A stretch of 12,238 bases of DNA from an uncultured Oxalobacteraceae bacterium (GTDB taxonomy: Bacteria > Pseudomonadota > Gammaproteobacteria > Burkholderiales > Burkholderiaceae), in the NCBI GenBank assembly GCA_946479255.1, contig CAMLFK010000143.1, positions 1 to 12,238 of the forward strand. The letters run 5' to 3'. A model generated the notes under the pieces. The model made no database searches and was not told the origin of the DNA. It saw only the letters and a program-made list of their open reading frames with translations. A program made the translations under genes and the position numbers. Shown here piece by piece: positions 7,655-12,238 of this stretch. The first letter of the stretch is position 1, and each line of letters starts with the position of its first letter.

Positions 7655-7700
7655 AAAATATTTTTCACGGTGATGGAATAAATTGTTTGTCGCCATCGTT
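7653..7700 (+). promoter_or_regulatory. ECF-type promoter with upstream AT tract for the repeat-protein gene
   Basis: -35 GGAAT (7675-7679), a 17-base spacer (7680-7696) and -10 CGTT (7697-7700), matching the two promoters around 6250 in boxes, spacing and the ATAAATT-like extension of the -35. The 12-base AT palindrome AAAAATATTTTT (7654-7665) lies at the distance expected of an UP element that contacts the alpha subunit of RNA polymerase. The predicted transcript start is near 7708, giving a leader of about 43 bases. I see no terminator between the protease stop and this site, so some readthrough is also possible. Confidence 0.7.
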
Positions 7701-7715
7701 TTCCTTACATAGGCA

Positions 7716-7731
7716 GCGGAAATTGTTCCGC
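7716..7731 (+). other. Small hairpin in the leader of the repeat-protein mRNA
   Basis: GCGGAA (7716-7721), loop ATTG, TTCCGC (7726-7731): a perfect 6-bp stem near the predicted 5' end of the transcript and 8-9 bases before the ribosome binding site AAGGAG (7739-7744). It could protect the mRNA 5' end or affect ribosome access. No T run follows, so it is not an intrinsic terminator. Confidence 0.45.
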
Positions 7732-7750
7732 GCCAGTCAAGGAGAACATC

Positions 7751-8503
7751 ATGAAAGCAGCACACATCGCCTCGCGCATTACCCTCGTCATCACTTTGAG
7801 CCTGGCCGCTTCGGCCCATGCCCAGTTGCTCGGCGGCGGCGGTGGCGGACGCGGTCTTGGCGGCATGCTCGGCGGCAGCGGCATGCTGAGCGGTAACGGC
7901 GGCCTGGCCGGCCAGATGAACGGTGCCGGTTCGCTCAGCCGTAGCGCTTCCTTGCTGGAAGAACGCCGTGCGGCGCTGGCTGAACGCGAAGCGGCGCAAG
8001 CGGCCGCTCCGGCGCCGGCACCTGCGCAGCCTGCGGCCCGTCCTGCCGGTGGCCTGCTGTCGGGGAATGGATTGTTATCTGGTAGCGGCAATGCGAACGG
8101 TAACGCATCTGGAAATATGGCTGGCAGCCTGCTTGGCAATGGCTCGGCCAACAGTGCGCAAAACACTGCGGGAGACAGCGCAGGCAATACTGCTGGCAAC
8201 GCAGCCGGCAATGCGGCTGGGAACGCATCTGGCAATGCATCCGGTAACGCTTCGGGCAGCATCGACAGCAACGCGGCCAGTGCGGCGCGTGGCACCGGAC
8301 AAGCTGTTGCAGGCGGCGCGCGCCAGCAAGCGGGCATGACCCGCGAGTACGCAAAAGCGACCACCGCTAATACGCGTGCTACCGCTCGGGGCGCACGTGC
8401 CGCGGCGCGTAGTACTCAGGTCAATGCGAATGGTCAAGCGGGTGGCAGTGGCAGCGCTAGTGGTAGCGGAACTGCCAGCGGCGAAGGCAGCGGCACTTTC
8501 TGA
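7751..8503 (+). CDS. Secreted Gly/Ala/Asn-rich repeat protein of unknown function
   Basis: I recognise no family. The 250-residue protein begins with a signal peptide (about 1-24, ending SAHA-Q). A glycine-rich block follows (27-60, with GGGGGG and GGMLGGSG patterns). Next come a short charged helix-like segment (about 65-84, LLEERRAALAEREAAQ), an Ala/Pro linker (85-98), two SGNGLLSG-like units, and a tandem array of a four-residue unit (T/S/A)(A/S)G(N/D) at 139-170. The tail is rich in Ala, Arg and Gly, ending in Ser/Gly repeats. There are no cysteines and no predicted membrane helix after the signal, so it is probably released to periplasm or outside and may be disordered. AAGGAG at 7739-7744 supports the ATG at 7751. 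Codon choice in 8080-8460 is more varied and less GC-biased than in the neighbours. It sits behind its own ECF-type promoter, so it probably belongs to the sigma regulon. Confidence 0.85.
   Translation: MKAAHIASRITLVITLSLAASAHAQLLGGGGGGRGLGGMLGGSGMLSGNGGLAGQMNGAGSLSRSASLLEERRAALAEREAAQAAAPAPAPAQPAARPAGGLLSGNGLLSGSGNANGNASGNMAGSLLGNGSANSAQNTAGDSAGNTAGNAAGNAAGNASGNASGNASGSIDSNAASAARGTGQAVAGGARQQAGMTREYAKATTANTRATARGARAAARSTQVNANGQAGGSGSASGSGTASGEGSGTF
8165..8260 (+). repeat. Degenerate 12-bp tandem repeat, 8 units, inside the repeat-protein gene
   Basis: Eight in-frame 12-base units coding (T/S/A)(A/S)G(N/D), residues 139-170. Units differ mainly at third codon positions (GGC/GGT/GGG/GGA, AAC/AAT), so the protein pattern is kept better than the DNA. 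A looser run of similar SGN/NGN units precedes it (about 8080-8130). Copy number could vary between strains without shifting the frame. Confidence 0.8.
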
Positions 8504-8510
8504 CGAGCCG

Positions 8511-9128
8511 TCAGGACGTCAGCATCCCATGCTCATCAAGCAGATCATGCATCAGCTCGAGCCGGATCAGCGGATTGTCCAGCATGAGCAGGCTGTGCTT
8601 CTGATGATTGGGCAGCGGCAGCAGGTCGCACCAGCGGTTGGCCACCCAGCCGCAGTCGTCCATGCGGAACGGCGGTGCCACCGGCCAGCGCTGTTCCGGC
8701 ACATCGTGCAGCGAGGCCAGCACGCGGTCGAGGGCATCGGCCGCGCCTTGCAGCTCGGACGGAATCGGCACCGTCAGGTCCGGCTCCAGCAACTCCGTCG
8801 CCCCGGTCCACAAGCCATTCGGCCGGCGCGAGGTGGACAGCAGCTTGAAGCGCGCGCCTCCGCGGCACATCAGCTGCAGCAGGCCGGGCGCCGAGGCGGT
8901 GGTTTCTTGTACGGAAGCCAGAGTGCCCGACAGCATGAAGGTTTCGGTTTCGTCCGGCTTGCGCACCTCGGTGCCGCGCGTCAGCAGCACCACCCCGAAC
9001 GGGCTGTCGTCGGCAATGCAGCGGCTGATCATGTCCAGGTAGCGTACTTCGAAAATCTGCAAGGGCAGTACGCCATCGGGAAACAGCACCGTCCCAAGGG
9101 GAAATAATGGAAAAGTCATCGTGGCCAT
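8511..9128 (-). CDS. LON substrate-binding-domain protein (peptidase S16, LON N-domain only)
   Basis: A 205-residue protein matching the N-terminal substrate-binding domain of Lon protease with no AAA+ or protease part. It begins FPLFPLGTVLFPDGVLPLQIFEVRYLDMI, given here in two halves FPLFPLGTVLFPDG and VLPLQIFEVRYLDMI, the hallmark start of this domain. GVVLLTRGTEV and later helices follow in the usual order. Stand-alone LON-domain proteins are common in proteobacteria and their function is not settled; a cytoplasmic peptide- or protein-binding role is likely. The start may be the ATG at 9126-9128 or the one three codons later (9117-9119); neither has a clear ribosome binding site. It lies 53 bases downstream of the ABC ATPase on the same strand and may be read from that operon. 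It converges on the repeat-protein gene with only 7 bases between the stop codons. Confidence 0.9.
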   Translation of the reverse strand: MATMTFPLFPLGTVLFPDGVLPLQIFEVRYLDMISRCIADDSPFGVVLLTRGTEVRKPDETETFMLSGTLASVQETTASAPGLLQLMCRGGARFKLLSTSRRPNGLWTGATELLEPDLTVPIPSELQGAADALDRVLASLHDVPEQRWPVAPPFRMDDCGWVANRWCDLLPLPNHQKHSLLMLDNPLIRLELMHDLLDEHGMLTS

Positions 9129-9181
9129 GCACTAATCATGACAGAATCGCGTCCCGACCGGGAGCACGATTGATGTCAGTG

Positions 9182-9922
9182 TCACAACCCGAGCTCAGCC
9201 AGAATGTCGTCTTTCATCTGCTGCAACTCAGGGCTGGACAGTTTGCGCGGATGGGCATGGCTCACCGTGAAGCTCTTCTGTATCGTGGTTGGGCGGGGCG
9301 ACAGCACCATGATGCGGTCGGCCAGGTAGAGCGCTTCCTCGACGTCGTGGGTGATCAGGATGACGGTGTGGCGCTCTTCCTGCAGGATGCGCAGCAGCTC
9401 GTTGCGCATGCGCAGGTTCATCAAGGCGTCGAGTGCCGAGAACGGCTCGTCCATGTACAGGATCTCGGGCTTGACCACCAGCGCGCGGGCGATTTCGACG
9501 CGCTTTAACATGCCGCCGGACAATTCGCGCGGATAGCTGTTCTCGAAGCCCTTGAGACCGACCATGGCCGCGTAGTGGTCGGCCAGCGCCGCCTTGTCGC
9601 CATGGGCGTCGCCGTTCAAGCCGAACATCAGGTTTTCCTGCACCGTTAGCCAGGGAAACACCGAGCCGTGCTGGGAGATCACGATGCCCTTGGCGCTGGG
9701 CTTGGAAATGGCCTTGCCGTCGACGCGCACGGCCCCGCCGTCCGGCTGCTCGAAGCCGGAAATGATTTTCATGAGGGTCGACTTGCCGCAGCCGGACGGG
9801 CCCACGATGGCGACGAATTCGCCGTCGGCGATGTCCAGGCTGACCCCGTCCACCACCGGCAGCGACAGCGCGCCCTTGGTAAACTGTTTGCTGATGTTGT
9901 CGACGACAATCTTACCGGCCAT
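9182..9922 (-). CDS. ABC transporter ATP-binding protein, NitT/TauT (SsuB/TauB/NrtD-like) type
   Basis: Cytoplasmic ATPase that powers import through the permease encoded just upstream. The 246-residue protein has Walker A GPSGCGKST (41-49), Q-loop Q84, signature LSGGM (134-138), Walker B ILYMDE (154-159), D-loop SALD and switch His (THD, 192). PWLTVQENL after the Q-loop is typical of the nitrate/sulfonate/taurine subfamily. The signature is followed by LKRVEIARAL instead of the more usual RQRVxIARAL. The ATG at 9920-9922 overlaps the end of the permease gene by 11 bases, so the two are translationally coupled. Substrate cannot be told from the ATPase; the operon context with SCO1/SenC and a cupredoxin argues for something other than plain nitrate or sulfonate. 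Confidence 0.94.
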   Translation of the reverse strand: MAGKIVVDNISKQFTKGALSLPVVDGVSLDIADGEFVAIVGPSGCGKSTLMKIISGFEQPDGGAVRVDGKAISKPSAKGIVISQHGSVFPWLTVQENLMFGLNGDAHGDKAALADHYAAMVGLKGFENSYPRELSGGMLKRVEIARALVVKPEILYMDEPFSALDALMNLRMRNELLRILQEERHTVILITHDVEEALYLADRIMVLSPRPTTIQKSFTVSHAHPRKLSSPELQQMKDDILAELGL

Positions 9923-10670
9923 AACGCCACCTTACCGAGTTGAGTCCTTCCAGCAGGCGCATCAGGCCGTCGAGCAGAAGTCCGATTAATCCAATGATGA
10001 TCATGGCGGCAATCACCAGGTCGTAGCGGTTGCCGGCGTTGCGCGAGTCGATGATCAGGTAGCCCAGGCCGCTGTGCAGCGCAATCATCTCGGCCGCCAC
10101 CACCACCAGCCAGGCCACGCCCAGGCCGATGCGCATGCCGACCACGATTTCCGGCAGCACGGCCGGCACGATCACCTGGCGGAACAGGCGCGCGCGAGAG
10201 ACGCCGAAATTCTCGGCCGCGTGCAGGTAGCGGCGCTCGATGGTGTGCACGCCGGAGGCGGTCTGGACGATCATCGGGAACACCGCGGCAATGAAAATCA
10301 GGAACACCGGCGAGGCATCGCCCACGCCGAACCACAGGATGGCCAGGGGAATCCAGGCGATCGGCGAGATCGGCCGCATGATCTGGAATACCGGGTTGAG
10401 TGTCTTGTAGGCGCCGTCGACCCGCCCCATCCACAGGCCAAGCGGAATGGCCACCACCACCGCCAGGATGAAGCCGGTGGCGACCCGCGCCAGCGAGGCG
10501 AAGATGTGTTCCCACAGGGTGCCGTCTTCGGCCAGTTCCAGGGTGCCGGTCACCACCTGCAGGGGTGTCGGAAAGATGATGCTTTCGGTGGCGATGACTA
10601 CCCACCACCACACACCGATGACCACGGTGAGCAGCAGGAGCGAGGGCCATGCCCGGTTGAGTTTTTCCAC
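9912..10670 (-). CDS. ABC transporter permease, NitT/TauT (SsuC/TauC-like, BPD_transp_1) type
   Basis: Inner-membrane channel subunit of the importer. From the chosen GTG start (10668-10670) it has 252 residues and several membrane helices, the first at WPSLLLLTVVIGVWWWVVIA. The cytoplasmic EAA coupling loop reads HAAENFGVSRARLFRQVIVP (about 150-169), followed by EIVVGMRIGLGVAWLVVVAAEM, a strong match to the nitrate/taurine/sulfonate permease family. The frame stays open to an ATG at 10781, but that would overlap the upstream cupredoxin gene by 92 bases and add a Pro/Cys-rich segment that is that gene's tail read out of frame. GTG at 10670 leaves a 19-base gap after the cupredoxin stop and gives a normal family length. 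A weak AGAAAG lies about 9 bases before it. The start is the uncertain part; the family is not. Confidence 0.92.
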   Translation of the reverse strand: MEKLNRAWPSLLLLTVVIGVWWWVVIATESIIFPTPLQVVTGTLELAEDGTLWEHIFASLARVATGFILAVVVAIPLGLWMGRVDGAYKTLNPVFQIMRPISPIAWIPLAILWFGVGDASPVFLIFIAAVFPMIVQTASGVHTIERRYLHAAENFGVSRARLFRQVIVPAVLPEIVVGMRIGLGVAWLVVVAAEMIALHSGLGYLIIDSRNAGNRYDLVIAAMIIIGLIGLLLDGLMRLLEGLNSVRWRYGR

Positions 10671-10689
10671 GAACGGCAGCTTTCTAAAG

Positions 10690-11136
10690 TCAGGCGGGTT
10701 TGTAGTAACGGATGGCGTGGGACAGCGCGGCCAGCCGCCATTGCAGGCGCGGCAGGCCGGGATTGGGATGGGGCTCGACAATGACTTTCATCTGCCCGCT
10801 GGTATGCGCCGTACAGGCGAATTCATTTTCGGAGACTTGCTCGAAAGGCAGGCGGAAATCCTGGCCGGGCATGATCAGCACCGGCCCGAAAATCTGCGGC
10901 ACCGTATCGCTGTTGCGCAGCAGGAGCACATCCTTGACGCCCAGGGTCAGGCGGATGGTCGATGGCAGGATGTCGACCTTGTCGCCCGCCATGCGGCGCG
11001 CCCATGTACCTTTGGGTATCTCGAACAGCTTGTCGCGGTTGCTGGCCGACAGCGGCGCGAAGCTGGCCCACAGCAAGGTGCAGACGACGGCGGCGAGCAG
11101 CAGCCAGTACAACCAGTAGCGCTTGAGCAAATCCAT
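10690..11136 (-). CDS. Membrane-anchored cupredoxin-like protein, one predicted copper ligand changed
   Basis: Predicted periplasmic copper-site protein held by an N-terminal membrane helix (about 7-28, rich in Leu, Val and Trp). The rest of the 148 residues looks like a single cupredoxin barrel: LTLGVKDVLLLRNSDTVP, a PGQDF turn, then FACTAHTSGQMKVIV at 107-120. C108, H111 and M116 have the C-x2-H-x4-M spacing of plastocyanin. The strand that should supply the first His reads NSDTVPQIFG, with Gln (Q81) where plastocyanin has PH. So three of four type-1 ligands are visible and the fourth is replaced. It might bind copper differently, bind it only with a partner, or be a degenerate structural subunit. 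It starts 3 bases after the SCO gene stop and sits inside the ABC operon. The family is assigned by motif only and is moderately sure. Confidence 0.75.
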   Translation of the reverse strand: MDLLKRYWLYWLLLAAVVCTLLWASFAPLSASNRDKLFEIPKGTWARRMAGDKVDILPSTIRLTLGVKDVLLLRNSDTVPQIFGPVLIMPGQDFRLPFEQVSENEFACTAHTSGQMKVIVEPHPNPGLPRLQWRLAALSHAIRYYKPA

Positions 11137-11139
11137 GCG

Positions 11140-11712
11140 CTATTTTTTCAGCAGGATGGCCAGGTCGTGCGCGATATCGGCCGCCGGCCTGCCGAACGGC
11201 ATCAGCGCGCGCTGCATGCCCTTGCGGTCGATGAAGTACAGGTAGGACGAATGGCCCATGGTGTAATCGGTCGTGCTGCCCTCGGCCAGGCGCTTGGTGG
11301 CGCTGATGCCATAGGACTTGAGCAAGGCGGCCAGCTGCGCCGGCGTGCCGCTGATGCCGATGAAGCTGGGGTCGAACTGCGCCAGGTAGGTCTTCAGGTG
11401 GCTGGCGCTGTCGCGTTCCGGATCGACCGTGATGAACAGGACTTGCACGTCGGCGGCGGCGGCGCCGAGCAGTTTGCGCGCCTGCGCCAGCGAGGCCAGC
11501 GACACCGGGCACACATCCTGGCAATGGGTGTAGCCGAATTCGAGCACCACCACCTTGCCGCGATAGTCGGACAGTTTAAAGGGTTTGCCGGTGGAGGCCG
11601 GCAAGGCGATCTCCGGCGCGGGCCGAGGCGGATCGAACACGCCGGCCTTGAGCGCTTGCGCGCCGGCCGCGCCGCTGCACAACAGCAGCAAGGAAATGAA
11701 AAGCGCCTTCAC
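11140..11712 (-). CDS. SCO1/SenC family copper chaperone / thiol-disulfide protein
   Basis: Periplasmic thioredoxin-fold protein of the family that delivers copper to, or reduces cysteines of, the CuA site of cytochrome c oxidase. The 190 residues open with a signal peptide (about 1-19, AAGAQA). The metal site is complete: GYTHCQDVCP gives C64 and C68 (CxxxC), and H154 lies in TTDYTMGHSSYLYFID, the usual third ligand. VLFITVDPERDS (91-102) is another family signature. The start codon is GTG (11710-11712), overlapping the stop of the substrate-binding protein as GTGA, so the two are coupled. No lipobox is seen, so it is probably soluble. Its place inside a NitT/TauT-type ABC operon and next to a cupredoxin suggests that the transporter and copper handling work together. 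Confidence 0.93.
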   Translation of the reverse strand: MKALFISLLLLCSGAAGAQALKAGVFDPPRPAPEIALPASTGKPFKLSDYRGKVVVLEFGYTHCQDVCPVSLASLAQARKLLGAAAADVQVLFITVDPERDSASHLKTYLAQFDPSFIGISGTPAQLAALLKSYGISATKRLAEGSTTDYTMGHSSYLYFIDRKGMQRALMPFGRPAADIAHDLAILLKK

Positions 11713-12238
11713 AGGACGATCTGGGCCGGTTTAATGGCCTTCACAAAACTTTCATCCACATAGCTTTCGTAAGCCACCGGTTTTTTCAAGGTGCCGGCCT
11801 CGATCGAGAGCCGCATCAATTCGTCGAATTCGGCACGGATCATGCGCAGGTCGCCATAGGTGACGCGGTCGGCCGGGTTTTCCATGACGAACTTGATGAC
11901 GTTCGGATCCTGGTTGAAGAACTTGCGGCCGGACGCGATCTGGGCCGCCTTGGCGCGGTTGGCCGCACCGCCATCGAGCCAGTTGCCGGCCGCCTGCACG
12001 TAATTGACCAGTTCCTGCACCAGCGGGCGGTTGCTGCGGATCAGTTCGTCACGCACCGTGAGCACGCAGCAGATGTAATTGCGCCACTGGTCGCGCGTCA
12101 TGGCCAGCGGGCGCGCATAGCCGGCGCGCTGGGCCGCCGCGCCGAAGGGCTCGCCGGTACAGTAGGCATCGACCGCATTGGCATACAGCGCGGCCGGCAT
12201 GTCCGGCGGCGGCATCTCGATGATGGTGATGTCTTTCG
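11709..12238 (-). CDS. ABC transporter substrate-binding protein, NitT/TauT (NMT1/CmpA/NrtA-like), N-terminus outside window
   Basis: C-terminal part of a periplasmic binding protein that would capture the ligand and hand it to the permease two genes downstream. About 176 residues are visible; the frame is open to the right edge, starting KDITIIEMPPPDMPAALYANAVDAYCTGEPFGAAAQ. The visible DITIIEMPPPDMPAAL and AVDAYCTGEPFG blocks match the part of NMT1-like proteins where the second lobe's ligand pocket is built, and WRNYICCVLTVRDELI is the nitrate-binding-protein style of the next strand and helix. The stop TGA (11709-11711) overlaps the GTG start of the SCO gene. The complete protein probably has over 300 residues with an export signal. 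Two adjacent cysteines (YICC) are in the visible part. Ligand unknown. Confidence 0.9.
   Translation of the reverse strand, partial: KDITIIEMPPPDMPAALYANAVDAYCTGEPFGAAAQRAGYARPLAMTRDQWRNYICCVLTVRDELIRSNRPLVQELVNYVQAAGNWLDGGAANRAKAAQIASGRKFFNQDPNVIKFVMENPADRVTYGDLRMIRAEFDELMRLSIEAGTLKKPVAYESYVDESFVKAIKPAQIVL

Noticed and set aside
6362..7999. 545-codon open frame on the minus strand opposite the S8 protease
   Set aside because: Opposite a gene with a full catalytic triad, low-complexity translation, and it runs across the promoter region at 7653-7750.
8165..8260. CRISPR-like array
   Set aside because: Units are 12 bases, in frame, contiguous without spacers and code for a repeated peptide.
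9152..9163. TCCCG-AC-CGGGA inverted repeat between the ABC ATPase and LON-domain genes as a terminator
   Set aside because: The stem leaves a two-base loop, it is short, and there is no T run on the minus strand; it does not separate the two genes convincingly.
9912..10781. Longer permease start at ATG 10779-10781
   Set aside because: It would overlap the cupredoxin gene by 92 bases and adds a Pro/Cys-rich stretch that is that gene's tail in another frame; GTG at 10670 fits the family length.

Overview
The window is GC-rich DNA, densely coded on both strands, from what is most likely a betaproteobacterium of the order Burkholderiales. An Oxalobacteraceae relative such as Massilia, Duganella or Janthinobacterium is my best guess. 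This rests on codon use, gene style and the mix of families. It is inference, because no rRNA or other marker gene is present.

Layout, left to right. (1) 1-1430, minus: a RhlE-type DEAD-box RNA helicase, cut at its C-terminus by the window edge. (2) 1710-4823, plus: a large exported sensor with 14 visible beta-propeller blades, a Y_Y_Y domain, one membrane helix and an intact GGDEF diguanylate cyclase domain. (3) 4846-4946: two facing copies of a short palindromic REP/dRS3-like repeat, lying between convergent genes. (4) 4983-6220, minus: an ECF sigma factor and its membrane anti-sigma factor, overlapping by ATGA. (5) 6314-7654, plus: a secreted subtilisin-like (S8) protease, divergent from the sigma gene. 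(6) 7751-8503, plus: a secreted Gly/Ala/Asn-rich repeat protein of unknown function. (7) 8511-9128, minus: a stand-alone LON substrate-binding-domain protein. (8) 9182-12238, minus: a tightly packed operon, transcribed right to left, encoding a NitT/TauT-type ABC substrate-binding protein (cut by the right edge), an SCO1/SenC copper chaperone, a membrane-anchored cupredoxin-like protein, an ABC permease and an ABC ATPase.

Two gene sets look like systems. First, the sigma gene, the protease gene and the repeat-protein gene each have an ECF-type promoter GGAAT-N17-CGTT upstream, with the extended -35 pattern GGAAT(A/T)(A/T)ATT in all three. The sigma and protease promoters are back to back and share one palindromic -35 block (GGAATTTATTCC). 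The sequence therefore predicts a self-activating local regulon: sigma/anti-sigma, an exported protease and an exported repeat protein that may be its partner or substrate. Second, the ABC operon has an SCO1/SenC protein and a plastocyanin-like protein inserted between the substrate-binding protein and the permease. This suggests a transporter tied to copper or cytochrome oxidase biogenesis rather than ordinary nitrate, taurine or sulfonate uptake. The cupredoxin keeps the C-x2-H-x4-M loop but has Gln where the first His ligand is expected.
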